NCBI GenBank assembly: GCA_016871175.1
Contig: VFZL01000011.1
Location: forward strand, 57,797 to 121,796
DNA: 64,000 bases
Origin: Acidimicrobiia bacterium
GTDB taxonomy: Bacteria; Acidobacteriota; Vicinamibacteria; Vicinamibacterales; CAVVIG01
Direction: 5' to 3'
Below, one piece after another: positions 52,471 to 62,370 of this stretch (position 1 is the stretch's first letter; the number at the start of each line of letters is the position of its first letter). Under the pieces are notes generated by a model. It saw only the letters and a program-made list of their open reading frames with translations, did no database searches and was not told the DNA's origin. The position numbers and the translations under genes were made by a program.

Positions 52471-53165
52471 ATGACGCCTCCACGTCGAGCTCTGGTCGTC
52501 TCCCGTAGCGCCCCCAGCGCGAGCGGCTGCAGCGCTGGCTGAGCGATGCGAGCTTCCGGGTCGCCGTCGCGAACCGTTTCGAGGACGCGCGCAGCCAATT
52601 GGAAATAGCCCCACCGGAGCTCCTCGTATCGGACGTCAAGTTGGAGTCGTACAACGGCCTGAATCTGGTCATCTGGATCCGAAGTCGTCGCTTGCCGACG
52701 CGCACCGTGCTGATTGGTGATCCGGATTTGGTGCTGCAGAAGGAGGCCGAACGCGAGCGAGCCGTCTACCTGGTGACACCTCTCGAGCACGCCGCGTTTG
52801 TGAGGGCCGTGACGACGCTTCTCGAGGCACAACCGCAGACCCGTCGAACGCCCCGCAAGCGGGTCCAGGTCGAGGCAGTGGTCGACGGCGTGGCTGCGTC
52901 CGTGGTTGATGTGAGCTACGGCGGCCTCTGTCTCGCCGTCGAGGACGCGGACCGAATCGCGTTTCCGCCGTTCTTCACCCTGAAGCTCACCCGTCTCGAT
53001 GTGTCGCGGCGCGTGCAACGCGTGTGGACGAGCCGCGTTCGCGACCGGCGCACGCTCTTGTGTGGCGCGCGGCTAGCCTTGACCTCCGATCACGACGACG
53101 GCTGGCGCGCGGTGGTCGACTCGCTCCCTGAGCGGCAACCGATTCCGAGCGGATCCACACGCTGA
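52471..53165 (+). pseudogene. Receiver-like plus PilZ domain protein with a frameshift near 52518
   Basis: ATG 52471 has TTGGAGG upstream and begins RALVVSRSAPS, a receiver-like first strand, then meets a stop at 52540. Shifting frame at the CCCCC run near 52511-52518 continues as ERLQRWLSDASFRVAVANRF and LLVSDVKLESYNGLNLV, the receiver fold, then a PilZ domain with RKRVQVEAVVDG and VVDVSYGGLCL (the RxxxR and DxSxxG motifs that bind c-di-GMP). One missing base would restore about 232 codons. The cluster of five C makes a sequencing indel quite possible. A restart at TTG 52599 would keep half the receiver and the PilZ part. Confidence 0.72.
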
Positions 53166-53311
53166 CATATCGGTTCGGGTAAGAGGCGTCACGGCTGCCC
53201 GCGGCCGTCGGCTGGGCCGTGCGGCCTGGCCGGTCAGCTCACGAACCGGTAACATGGCTCTTGTCCTGCCACCGTGGGTGGGTCACAATCCACGCGGCAA
53301 GGAGGGGAATC

Positions 53312-54331
53312 GTGAAACTGGCAGCTGCAGCCGCGATCGCGTTGACGATGGTGGCGCCTGCGTTGGCGCAGGAGAGCGCGAGGTCGACCGACGGCCGAAG
53401 CGGGAGCAAGCGATCCGCGACCACGAACACGCGAGCGCCCCGCACGCCCTGGGGCGCACCCGATGTGCAAGGTCAGTGGACGGGCTCCACGATTACGCCG
53501 CTCGAGCGCCCGGCGCGTTTCGCCGGTCGCACGCATCTGACTGCCGAAGAAGCCGCGACTATGGAAGCGGCCGCGCGCAAGCGCAACATCGAAGAGCCGA
53601 CAGTTGGCGCCGGCGATCCCGGGACGTACAACCAGGTCTGGTTCGATCCGGCGGCGGCGGGCTTGCCCGACCGGCGCACGTCACTCATCGTCTATCCCCC
53701 TGACGGTCTCCTGCCGTACACGCCGCAGGGCCGTGTCGCAGCGAAGCAGGCCGCCGAGCACTACGGGCGCGGCGCGCGTGACGGCCACGAGGACTTCGAT
53801 ACCGGTGAGCGCTGCCTGACCGACGGCCTGCCGCTCCCGTATTGGACCGGCTACAACAACAACGTGTTCATCGTGCAGACGCCGCAGTACGTGGCGATAC
53901 ACGCGGAGATGTTCCACGACATCCGACTGATTCCGCTCGACGGGCGTCCCCGCGTGTCGCCGCAGTGGCTCGGCGAGTCACGCGGGCGATGGGAAGGGGA
54001 CACGCTGGTCGTCGAGACTGAGCGCTTCCTCGATAAGTCGAAGTACTGGTGGGCCACATCCTGGCGAGGCGCCAGGCCGACGCTCAAGGTGGTCGAACGC
54101 TTCACGCGCATCGACGCGGAAACCATGGACTACGAGTTCACGTGGACGGACCCGACGCAGTTCGCGCGCTCGTGGACCGCGCGCTATCCCCTGACGACCA
54201 ATCAGGCCGCGCGCGGTGTCACGCAGGGGCCGATGTACGAGTACGCGTGCCACGAAGGCAACTTCAGCATCGTCAACGTACTGCGCGGCGCACGCGCGCT
54301 GGGTGACATCACAGGTCCGCCCCTTCGCTGA
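53312..54331 (+). CDS. Exported protein of the RTPWG/DVQG type, function unknown
   Basis: A 339-aa protein: a signal peptide (KLAAAAAIALTMVAPALAQ), then APRTPWGAPDVQGQWTG, an opening common in exported proteins of Acidobacteriota and related groups. WLGESRGRWEGDTLVVETERF is the most conserved block of the family, and YEYACHEGNF is near the end. No enzyme is recognised. GTG 53312 has AAGGAGG 7 nt upstream, which decides the start over an in-frame one at 53219. Confidence 0.82.
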   Translation: MKLAAAAAIALTMVAPALAQESARSTDGRSGSKRSATTNTRAPRTPWGAPDVQGQWTGSTITPLERPARFAGRTHLTAEEAATMEAAARKRNIEEPTVGAGDPGTYNQVWFDPAAAGLPDRRTSLIVYPPDGLLPYTPQGRVAAKQAAEHYGRGARDGHEDFDTGERCLTDGLPLPYWTGYNNNVFIVQTPQYVAIHAEMFHDIRLIPLDGRPRVSPQWLGESRGRWEGDTLVVETERFLDKSKYWWATSWRGARPTLKVVERFTRIDAETMDYEFTWTDPTQFARSWTARYPLTTNQAARGVTQGPMYEYACHEGNFSIVNVLRGARALGDITGPPLR

Positions 54332-54357
54332 CTCTGGGAACCAACTCGGCCTGACGT

Positions 54358-56049
54358 TTGAGCGAACCTTCTGCGTTCCGAGACACTGTCGCGACTCCTG
54401 CCGCGGCAACGCCGCCGCCGCCGAACCAGCGGCGCGCCATGGTGGGCTGGTTCGATCCCTCGCCGCTCATCTCGACCGGCTTGGACGTACTCGTGTCGAC
54501 CATGTTCGGTCGGCACTCCGACTATCGGCTGCTGGAAGCGCCCGCCACATCGCAGACCGAGGACGTCTTCGACTACACGAACGACGAAAGCGGCGTGCCT
54601 CGGAACGAAATCTGGATCGACTACGTCGCCGACACCGGCGACGGCTGGAACCCCACGTACACAATCGCCTACTGGATCACGCGCCCGTTCCTCTCCGCTC
54701 GTGATGAGCGAGGAGCTGACGTCATCACACAGAGCGACCGGTTGCTCGTGTTCGGTGGGGACCAGGTCTACCCGAGCGCCAATCGTCGCGACTATCAGGA
54801 CCGGCTTGTACGCCCGTTCGAGACGGCGCGAAACTACTCCCGTCCACCCGAGCCTGACGTCTTCGCCGTGCCTGGCAATCACGACTGGTACGACAGCCTT
54901 GTGTCGTTCACCCGGCTGTTCTGCAGCCAGCGATGGTTTCAGGGCTGGCGCACGCGCCAGCATCGGAGCTACTTCGCGCTGAAGCTCCCCGGCCACTGGT
55001 GGCTGATGGGCACCGACTTTCAGCTCGGATCGGACATCGACGCGCTGCAAGTCACGTACTTCAAGCGGGTGGCGGCGTCGATGAGCCCGGGCGACCGCAT
55101 CATCCTCTGTTGCGCCGAGCCTCACTGGGTGTTCTTCGAGGCGTATCACGAGATGGACCCGGAGGTGAACGAGAACAACCTCCGTTATCTCGAGCGGGTG
55201 TTCGAACGAGCTGGCGCGCGCGTTTGGGTGCACCTGGCAGGAGATCTCCACCACTATCGGCGGCACGCGCACGAAGATGGCACGCAGAAGATCACGGCGG
55301 GGGGCGGCGGCGCTTTTCTGCACCCGACGCATGGCCTACGTGTCCCGTCGCTGCCGGGTGACTTCACACTCCGCGCCGCATTTCCCACCGAGCCCGTGTC
55401 GCGGAGACTGGCCTGGCGCAATTTGGCCTTTCCATTCATCAATCCAAAGTTCGGCTGGGTGACCGCATCGGTGTATGCCATCGCGGGATGGTGGTGGCAG
55501 ATCGGGGGCCTGGGTCGCGTGTTCGGTCCACTGCTCATCCTGCTCGGTTTCGTGCTGTTCACCGAGACCCACTCGCGGCGGTACCGTCGCATCGGGGGGA
55601 CGGCTCACGGCGTCGCGCACCTGCTGGCCGCCTACGTGCTCGCTGACGCGGGCTCCGCGGTTGCGACCCGTCTGGCACGCGTCTGGCCGGTACTCGCCGA
55701 GAACCCGCTCTTGCCGACCGCCGTCAGTGGCCTAGCCCTGTTCGCAGGTGGCTTTGTGGTCGGCTCGTTCATCATGGGCGTGTATCTGCTCGTTTCGCTC
55801 AACGTGTTCGGCCGTCATGCCAACGAGGCGTTTTCCGCGCTCCGGATCGAAGACTTCAAGCACATCCTCCGGATGCAGATCATGCGCGACGGGACCTTAC
55901 GGCTCTTTCCCATCGGCGTCGAGCGCGTGCCTCTCCGATGGAAGCCAGTGCCTGGAGCGCCGCCTGACGCCGCGCAACTCGAACCAGACGATCCGCACGC
56001 CACGCCGCCCGCTTCGATCGAACCAGCGATCGTCGTGCCCAAGCGCTGA
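54358..56049 (+). CDS. Membrane-anchored metallophosphoesterase
   Basis: A 563-aa protein. Calcineurin-like motifs: FGGDQVYPSANRRDY (GDxxY), FAVPGNHDWYDS (GNHD) and VHLAGDLHHYRRHA (GDxHHY), with the three blocks in normal order between about 130 and 310. The C-terminal part has four to five hydrophobic helices (for example WWWQIGGLGRVFGPLLIL). It probably cleaves a phosphoester at the membrane; the substrate is unknown. TTG 54358 is used; ATG 54439 (MVGWFDPS) is an alternative. Confidence 0.83.
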   Translation: MSEPSAFRDTVATPAAATPPPPNQRRAMVGWFDPSPLISTGLDVLVSTMFGRHSDYRLLEAPATSQTEDVFDYTNDESGVPRNEIWIDYVADTGDGWNPTYTIAYWITRPFLSARDERGADVITQSDRLLVFGGDQVYPSANRRDYQDRLVRPFETARNYSRPPEPDVFAVPGNHDWYDSLVSFTRLFCSQRWFQGWRTRQHRSYFALKLPGHWWLMGTDFQLGSDIDALQVTYFKRVAASMSPGDRIILCCAEPHWVFFEAYHEMDPEVNENNLRYLERVFERAGARVWVHLAGDLHHYRRHAHEDGTQKITAGGGGAFLHPTHGLRVPSLPGDFTLRAAFPTEPVSRRLAWRNLAFPFINPKFGWVTASVYAIAGWWWQIGGLGRVFGPLLILLGFVLFTETHSRRYRRIGGTAHGVAHLLAAYVLADAGSAVATRLARVWPVLAENPLLPTAVSGLALFAGGFVVGSFIMGVYLLVSLNVFGRHANEAFSALRIEDFKHILRMQIMRDGTLRLFPIGVERVPLRWKPVPGAPPDAAQLEPDDPHATPPASIEPAIVVPKR

Positions 56050-56063
56050 GCACCATTCTCGGG

Positions 56064-56939
56064 TCAATCCTGCCGCTGCTCACTGCGCATGATGCCGATG
56101 GAAGCCATCGTGATCGAGATGACCGCGAGCCACTGCGTGATCGTGAGCTGCTCGCGAAGCAGCGCCCACCCCGCGAGCGCCGCCAGGGCCGGGTCCAGGC
56201 TCATCAGCGTTCCAAACGCGCGGGTCGTGAGGCGTCGCAACGCGACCATCTCCAGCGTGTAGGGGAACGCGCTCGAGAGCACCGCTACCACGAAGCCGAG
56301 GGCGAGCGACCGCGGCGCCAGCGCGCCGCTATCGCCCAAGGAGAAGCCGACTGGGGCCACGACGAGCGCGGCGGTGAGCATGCCCCACGCCGAGGCGGCG
56401 GTGCCGTGCGCCTGTCCCGCCCGCTTCCCGAACACGATGTACGTCGCCCAGCACGCCCCCGCCGCTAAGGCGAACAGCACGCCGACGGGATCGACGGTCG
56501 ATCCCAGAGGTGTTACCGGGAGCAGCAACAGCACGCCCACAGCCGCGAGCGCGACCCACAGGACATCACTTCGGTGCCGCGACGCCGCAAGCGAAACGGC
56601 GAGTGGCCCCATGAACTCGAGTGCGACGGCGATGCCGAGCGGCACGGTACGAAGGGCCATGTAGAACACGAAATTCATCGTCCCGAGGGCGATGCCGTAG
56701 ACGAGAATCACGGGCCACGCCTGACGCGACGGAAGGGTCCGCCATGGCTGCTGCAGCACCACGATCACGAGCGCGGAGAGCGTGAGGCGCAAGGCCGTGG
56801 TAGCCGGCGCACCGATCGTCGCGAACAGATGCTTCGCCACCGACGCGCCTGCCTGGAATGAGAGCATCGCAACGAGCAGCAAGACGATCGCTGTCGATTT
56901 GGAACCGGATGCGGCTGCGGCAGAGCTCACGACGAGCAT
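56064..56939 (-). CDS. EamA/DMT-family exporter, RhtA-like
   Basis: A 291-aa protein with ten hydrophobic helices in two EamA repeats. LSFQAGASVAKHLFATIGAP and MALRTVPLGIAVALEFMGPL match RhtA-type exporters of threonine and homoserine. Substrate assignment is by family only. ATG 56939 lies before the first helix; an upstream in-frame ATG would overlap the divergent ABC ATPase gene. It ends 14 bp from the convergent phosphoesterase gene. Confidence 0.85.
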   Translation of the reverse strand: MLVVSSAAAASGSKSTAIVLLLVAMLSFQAGASVAKHLFATIGAPATTALRLTLSALVIVVLQQPWRTLPSRQAWPVILVYGIALGTMNFVFYMALRTVPLGIAVALEFMGPLAVSLAASRHRSDVLWVALAAVGVLLLLPVTPLGSTVDPVGVLFALAAGACWATYIVFGKRAGQAHGTAASAWGMLTAALVVAPVGFSLGDSGALAPRSLALGFVVAVLSSAFPYTLEMVALRRLTTRAFGTLMSLDPALAALAGWALLREQLTITQWLAVISITMASIGIMRSEQRQD

Positions 56940-56976
56940 CGTACTCGTCCGCAGGCGGTCGTGTATTGTAGGCGCC

Positions 56977-57747
56977 ATGGCAAGGCCCCCTGGGGTCATC
57001 GTCCAGTTCGACCGCGTGACCGTCACGAGGGATACCGGCGTCTACGCTCTTCGAGACTTCTCGCTGAGCATCCATGCCGGCGAGGTGATGGCGGTGGTCG
57101 GCCGAAGCGGCGCCGGAAAGACGACCGCGATGAAGTTGGTGAATCGGCTGATTGACCCCTCGGCCGGCACGGTCATGGTCGAAGGCCGAAGCACCCGCGA
57201 GTGGGATCCGATCGCGCTACGGAGGCGCACCGGCTACGTGTTTCAGGAGGTGGGCCTGTTTCCGCACATGACGGTCGAAGAGAACGCGGGGATCGTCGGT
57301 CGCCTGGAGCGGTGGCCTGTGGAGCGCGCACAGCGGCGAGTGCGTGAGCTTCTGGACCTGGTGGGTCTGAGCCCGGACCAGTACGCTCGACGCTTGCCTC
57401 ACGAGCTCTCGGGCGGACAGCGGCAGCGCGTGGGTGTGGCGCGAGCGTTGTTCGGCGAACCCCCCGTGCTGCTGATGGATGAGCCGTTCGGCGCGCTCGA
57501 TCCGATCACGCGTGCGGAGCTGCGTCGCGAGTTTGCCCGCATTCAGCGTCTCGTTGGCACGACGGTCATCATGGTGACGCACGATCTGGGCGAGGCCTTC
57601 GAGCTCGGTACGCGTGTCGGCGTCATCGACGACGGGTGCCTGGTGGCGTGCGCGCCGCCGCACGTCATAGCATCGCTGCCCGATCCTCGCATCCGTGCCT
57701 TGTTGGACGCCTGGCCGGCGCGTCCGCAGACAGCGAGCGCCGGCTGA
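56977..57747 (+). CDS. ABC transporter ATP-binding protein, osmolyte (ProV/OpuC) type
   Basis: A 256-aa ATPase. Walker A VGRSGAGKTTAMKLVNRLI, Q-loop FQEVGLFPHMTVEEN, signature LSGGQRQRVGVARAL, Walker B LLMDEPFGALDP and the His switch VTHD. The MKLVNRLIDPSAG pattern is typical of quaternary-amine importers. The C-terminal CBS domains of full OpuCA are missing. It pairs with the permease/binding protein starting 2 nt later. Confidence 0.92.
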   Translation: MARPPGVIVQFDRVTVTRDTGVYALRDFSLSIHAGEVMAVVGRSGAGKTTAMKLVNRLIDPSAGTVMVEGRSTREWDPIALRRRTGYVFQEVGLFPHMTVEENAGIVGRLERWPVERAQRRVRELLDLVGLSPDQYARRLPHELSGGQRQRVGVARALFGEPPVLLMDEPFGALDPITRAELRREFARIQRLVGTTVIMVTHDLGEAFELGTRVGVIDDGCLVACAPPHVIASLPDPRIRALLDAWPARPQTASAG

Positions 57748-57748
57748 T

Positions 57749-59335
57749 ATGGCGCTCCTGGAGTTCTGGCGAAGCCACGCCAACGAGTTCGGCCAATTGC
57801 TGCGACAGCACACGGCGCTGGTGCTGGTGTCGACCGCGCTCGCCGCTCTCGTCGGCATCCCGCTCGGTGTCCTCGCCGCGCGTCGGCCGCGGCTGGGACA
57901 GGCGGTGCTCACGGTCGTCAGCGTTGCGCAGACCATTCCCAGCCTGGCCCTCCTTGGGTTCCTGCTGCCGCTGCCGCTCGTAGGCGGCGTCGGCCCGCGA
58001 ACGGCGCTGGTGGCGCTCTTCCTGTACGCCTTGTTGCCGATCGTGCGGAACACGACGACCGGGTTGCTCCAGGTGGATCGAGCGGCGCGTGAGGCGGCGG
58101 TCGCGGTGGGCATGACGTCGTGGCAGCGGCTGCGAATGGTCGAGCTTCCGCTGGCACTGCCGTCGGTCATGACCGGCCTTCGCTTGGCGGCGGTCATCGG
58201 CGTCGGTACAGCAACGGTAGCCGCTGCCGTCGGCGCGGGCGGACTCGGCGAGTACATCTTTCGCGGGCTCGCCATGGTCGATGCCACGATGATCCTCGCC
58301 GGGGCCATTCCCGCCGCCCTTGTCGCGCTCGTGGCCGACGCCGTGCTCGCGCGCGTGGAGTGGCATCTCACCCGGCGCCGAGGACGTTCGTCGCGCGCCG
58401 CGCTCGTCACGGTGTTCCTGGCCACCGCCGCGCTCGTGGCGGTGGTCGCCGGCGGGCGCCGGCACGCCGACACCATAATCGTCGCGTCGAAGAACACGAC
58501 CGAGCAGGTGCTTTTGGGCGAGATCGTGGCGCAGCTCATCGAGGCCGAGGCGACGAGGGTGCGCTCGGCCGGAGGGCCCGCCGCGCCAGGTGCCCCAGCG
58601 TCGCGTTCAGACGGCGTGCAGGTCCGGCGGCGCCTGAACCTAGGTGGGACGTTCGTGTGCGATGCAGGCCTCCGGTCGGGCGCGATCGACGTGTACGTCG
58701 AGTACACGGGAACGAGTCTGAGCGCCATCTTTCGCGAGCCCGTCTCTCGGGACTCAGTCGAAGTGCTTGCGCGCGTGCGTGAGAAGTATGCGTCGGCAGG
58801 TGTCAGCGTCTTGCAGCCATTAGGTTTCAACAACACGTTCGCGATCCTCGTGCGCGGCGAGGATGCCCGACGGAACGGATGGCGCACCATCGACGATCTG
58901 CCCGCGTACGCGTCGACGTTGCGGCCGGGCTTCGGGCACGAGTTCCTCGAGCGCGCGGACGGTTACCGTGGCCTCGTCCAGACCTACGGCTTGCAGTTCG
59001 TGAACCAACCCCGAGGGATGGAGCTCTCGCTCATCTATCGAGCGCTTGCCGACGGCGAAGTGGACCTCATCGCCGGCGACGCCACCAGCGCGCTGATCGA
59101 CCGGTTGGATCTCTTCCCGCTCGCAGACACGAAGCGCTACTTTCCGCCGTACGATGCCGTGCCAGTAGCGCGGTCGGCCATGCTTCTGAGACACCCGGAG
59201 ATCGGTCGCGCACTCGCGCGACTCGCCGGCCGGATCACAGACGCAGACATGCGCGCGCTCAACGCGGCTGTCGACATCGAAAAGCAGGACCCACGTGCGG
59301 TCGCAGAAAGGTTCGTGTCGATGTTCAGCCACTGA
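57749..59335 (+). CDS. ABC permease fused to substrate-binding protein, glycine-betaine/choline type
   Basis: A 528-aa fusion. Residues 1-220 form a six-helix permease with the EAA-type loop AAREAAVAVGMTSWQRLRMVELPLALPSVMTG. A seventh helix near 225-240 leads to an OpuAC-like binding domain: IIVASKNTTEQVLLGEIVAQLIE, DVYVEYTGTSLSAIF, and LIAGDATSALIDRLDLFPL. The fusion is a known arrangement in choline and betaine importers. It probably brings in compatible solutes. It follows the ATPase gene by 1 bp. Confidence 0.9.
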   Translation: MALLEFWRSHANEFGQLLRQHTALVLVSTALAALVGIPLGVLAARRPRLGQAVLTVVSVAQTIPSLALLGFLLPLPLVGGVGPRTALVALFLYALLPIVRNTTTGLLQVDRAAREAAVAVGMTSWQRLRMVELPLALPSVMTGLRLAAVIGVGTATVAAAVGAGGLGEYIFRGLAMVDATMILAGAIPAALVALVADAVLARVEWHLTRRRGRSSRAALVTVFLATAALVAVVAGGRRHADTIIVASKNTTEQVLLGEIVAQLIEAEATRVRSAGGPAAPGAPASRSDGVQVRRRLNLGGTFVCDAGLRSGAIDVYVEYTGTSLSAIFREPVSRDSVEVLARVREKYASAGVSVLQPLGFNNTFAILVRGEDARRNGWRTIDDLPAYASTLRPGFGHEFLERADGYRGLVQTYGLQFVNQPRGMELSLIYRALADGEVDLIAGDATSALIDRLDLFPLADTKRYFPPYDAVPVARSAMLLRHPEIGRALARLAGRITDADMRALNAAVDIEKQDPRAVAERFVSMFSH

Positions 59336-59412
59336 GCCGCAGCGGGACCCGCCACTCCCAGCGGGTGTGGTACCCTTACCGGTCATTCCCCGGACAGTCC
59401 CCTTCCGTGCAG

Positions 59413-60903
59413 ATGAATGCGTCTTACGAGGACGGATCCCACGGTTTCGGCATGTGGTGGCGAGCAGGTACGATGGCGGTCTGTCTGCTGCACCTCTTGT
59501 GGATCAGCTCGTCCTCGTTCTGGTTCGACGAGCTCTTCACGGCTGGCAGCGCCTTGGAGCAGTCCCTGTCTCACGCGTTCGAGCGCTGGTACTTCAACGA
59601 CCTCAACAGCCCACCGCTGTACAGCCTTCTGACGCTGCTGGTGGGCCGGATCGTCGGTGTCGACGAGTTCACGATGCGGTTTCCGTCGTGGTTGTTCGTG
59701 ACGGCCAACTGCCTGTTCCTCACGGCCGCGCCGACTCGGGACACGCGTGCTCGCCGACTGGCCGGGCTCCTTCTGGCGGTGACGCCATTTGCGTTCGTCT
59801 ACGCCCAAGAGGCCCGTTCGTACGGCCTGCTTCTCCTGGAGTCGACGATCGTCCTTCTGGCATACATGCGATTTACGCAGGAGCATCGACTTTCGCCGGT
59901 GTTCTTGATCGGTGTCCTGGTCGCGAGCCTGACACATTACTTCGGCTTGCTCTTCGGCGGCATGCTGTTGATGCTCGCGTTCGTCACGCTGGTCCGTCGC
60001 GGTGCCCTGAAAGAGGCCGCGAAAGCGATTGCCGTCGGCGTGTTGTGTTGGGGGTGGGTCATCTACGTGGTCGCCATCGGCAAGCTGGCGGAGCTGGCGC
60101 AGCCGTTCTGGATCGCGTGGTCGTGGACAGAGCTGTTCCGGATCCTCATGAATCTCAGCTCGGTCACTCTCGCCGGGCTGGCAGCTGGCTCGTGGCTCTG
60201 GCATCGGCGTCCACTCTCGAGCGACTTGTGGCGGCTGGTGGTGGTTCCGTCACTATCGGTGTGCGCCGCTGCGTTGGCGGTCTCACTGTATCAACCGTTG
60301 ATCCTGGGTCGATACTTTATCGTGCTGGCTCCGGCTGTCGCGCTCCTGACGGCAGACGTCGTGGTCAAGGCATGGGATGTGGCCGCGCGCCTCTTCTCCG
60401 CTCGCGCTCGGTATGCCATCGTTGGTCTGGTGGTGGTGCTCCTGACCGCGGAGAACGTCACCTGGATGCGTCGCCAGAAGTGGGGACCGTACCAGAACTA
60501 TCGCGCCGTAGCTGAGTTCGTGATTCAGGATGCGGAGGCCGCTGGAGACGATCCCCTCGTCGTGTCGATTGTGCTGCCATCGAGTCGTCCCCCGGTTGGG
60601 ACCCTCGAGCAGCACTACTTCAAGAGAGCCGACCAGAAGGCGAACCGCCTGCGCGTGCAACTCATCGAGCCGGGGGAACTGGCGCAGCGCGCGGCGGAGT
60701 CGCATTACCTCATCGCGATGCACCGGCCCGTCAACGTGGCACAGGTCCGTCGCTACGTCGCCGGCACTCCCGGATTCGTCGAAATCGACATCCCGACCAG
60801 CTGCAAGTCGATGACGTTTCTCGCGAAGCGAACGGGCATTGCGTCAGGCTCCGGCGCCTCGAATGATCTATCATCGGCCGGTGGCGTCAGACTGGCCTCG
60901 TGA
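59413..60903 (+). CDS. GT39-like membrane glycosyltransferase
   Basis: A 496-aa polytopic protein with about ten hydrophobic helices. SSFWFDELFTAGSALEQSL contains the DE motif of the first periplasmic loop that binds metal in PMT/ArnT-type enzymes; NSPPLYSLLTLLVGR follows. A soluble C-terminal part begins near residue 370. These enzymes move a sugar from a polyprenyl carrier to a protein or lipid. Nothing around it indicates the acceptor. ATG 59413 starts before the first helix. Confidence 0.82.
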   Translation: MNASYEDGSHGFGMWWRAGTMAVCLLHLLWISSSSFWFDELFTAGSALEQSLSHAFERWYFNDLNSPPLYSLLTLLVGRIVGVDEFTMRFPSWLFVTANCLFLTAAPTRDTRARRLAGLLLAVTPFAFVYAQEARSYGLLLLESTIVLLAYMRFTQEHRLSPVFLIGVLVASLTHYFGLLFGGMLLMLAFVTLVRRGALKEAAKAIAVGVLCWGWVIYVVAIGKLAELAQPFWIAWSWTELFRILMNLSSVTLAGLAAGSWLWHRRPLSSDLWRLVVVPSLSVCAAALAVSLYQPLILGRYFIVLAPAVALLTADVVVKAWDVAARLFSARARYAIVGLVVVLLTAENVTWMRRQKWGPYQNYRAVAEFVIQDAEAAGDDPLVVSIVLPSSRPPVGTLEQHYFKRADQKANRLRVQLIEPGELAQRAAESHYLIAMHRPVNVAQVRRYVAGTPGFVEIDIPTSCKSMTFLAKRTGIASGSGASNDLSSAGGVRLAS

Positions 60904-60924
60904 CGGAGTTCGACGAGTGGACCC

Positions 60925-62088
60925 ATGCGTGAACCCAGCGCTCGGCTGATAAACCGCCGACATGCCCTACGGGCACTGGCTGGCGGACTGTCGATCGGGT
61001 CGCTCACACGGTTGAGCCACGCCGTCGCGCTCGCTGCCGGTCAACCCGGTGGCTGGTACGGGGCTGTTCCTCGAACGCAGCCCTCTTTTCCGCAAGGTGC
61101 GATCATCCGGACGATCCTCGCCGATCTGACTCCCGGCAGCCTGAACGCGGGGTCCGTGCAGTTCCACGAGCATGTTGGTGGTCTCTTCACACCTCCACGT
61201 CCGCTTGGTCCGAACGAGATTCCACCCGGTGTGGCGGCGCCAGCGACCGAGGCGGAGTATGTGGACCTGATGGTCCGTGAGCTGCAGATGTCACGCGCCG
61301 ACGGCGTCAATTGCCTCGTGGACGCTGCAGCGGCAGGCCGGCGAGACGACCGCACCCTTCAGAATCTGCGCGCGATCTCCCAGCGTTCGGAGATGCACAT
61401 CATCGTCGCCGGAGGCTACTACCAGGACCTCGCGCTGACGACGCGATATCCACCCGCGATCGTGAAGATCGACGAGGATGCGCTCGTGCAGGAGTTCGTC
61501 CGCGACGCGCGTGGGCAGCGCTGGGGCGCGTTCGGCGAGATCGCGTCGTCTCAGCCGATGCAGGCCGACGAGCGGAAGGTGGTGCGCGCGATCGGCAAGG
61601 CGCACGTCCAGACGAACCTGCCGATTCTCACGCACACGCCGCACGAGGGGTGCTCTTCGTGCGCATTGGGACAGCTCGATCTGCTCGAGTCAGTCGGTGT
61701 GGATCCGCGGCGTGTAGCCATCGGTCACCTCGCGACGATCAAACCGGATCAAGAGCCCCTGGGACAGACCGCGAAAGCTCTCGGCAAGCGCGGCGCGTTC
61801 CTCGGATTCGACACCGTCGGACACCAGATGGGACGATCGATGATTCCCGAGGCGCACAAGGTGCGGCACGTTCTCGACGTGCTCAACGCGGGTCTCGAGG
61901 ATCACCTGCTCTTGTCGGCCGACTCGACGCCGGAGCCGCAGTTCAAGACGAACTGGGGACAAGGGTACTCGTCGGTCGTGACGCAGTTCGTACCCAAGCT
62001 CCGTTACGCTGGCGTGAGCGACGCGATGCTGCACAAGATCCTCGTCGACAACCCGCGTCGATTTCTCGCGTTCGTCCCGCGCTCGTGA
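60925..62088 (+). CDS. Tat-exported phosphotriesterase-family hydrolase
   Basis: A 387-aa protein. The twin-arginine signal is NRRHALRALAGGLSIGS. The metal site reads QFHEHVGG (HxH), FGEIAS with Glu where many members have a carbamylated Lys, ILTHTPHEG, IGHLATIK, and SADSTPE with the last Asp. Members include phosphotriesterases, lactonases and enzymes of unknown substrate. It lies 21 bp after the glycosyltransferase gene. Confidence 0.82.
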   Translation: MREPSARLINRRHALRALAGGLSIGSLTRLSHAVALAAGQPGGWYGAVPRTQPSFPQGAIIRTILADLTPGSLNAGSVQFHEHVGGLFTPPRPLGPNEIPPGVAAPATEAEYVDLMVRELQMSRADGVNCLVDAAAAGRRDDRTLQNLRAISQRSEMHIIVAGGYYQDLALTTRYPPAIVKIDEDALVQEFVRDARGQRWGAFGEIASSQPMQADERKVVRAIGKAHVQTNLPILTHTPHEGCSSCALGQLDLLESVGVDPRRVAIGHLATIKPDQEPLGQTAKALGKRGAFLGFDTVGHQMGRSMIPEAHKVRHVLDVLNAGLEDHLLLSADSTPEPQFKTNWGQGYSSVVTQFVPKLRYAGVSDAMLHKILVDNPRRFLAFVPRS

Positions 62089-62370
62089 CGAGCCAGTGGT
62101 CAGGTCCGGTCCGAACCCTCAAGCGAGCGCCACGCACCGTGGCACCGAGGGCGTGGAGGTGGTCGGGTACGGCCGGCGGTAGTGTGGCACGTGTTCGCAA
62201 GCGTTGGCACCGGATAACCGTTGCTCGCGAGGTTCCCGCCCGCTCGCGTTTCCCGGGTTCCCTCCAGCCGTCTCTCGCCTGCGCATGCGAACGAGCGCCA
62301 CCGTGCACGCCGCCGTTATGCGTGAAACGGGTACGAGGTTGTCGCTCGGCGCTGCGTAACGCCGAAGTGC

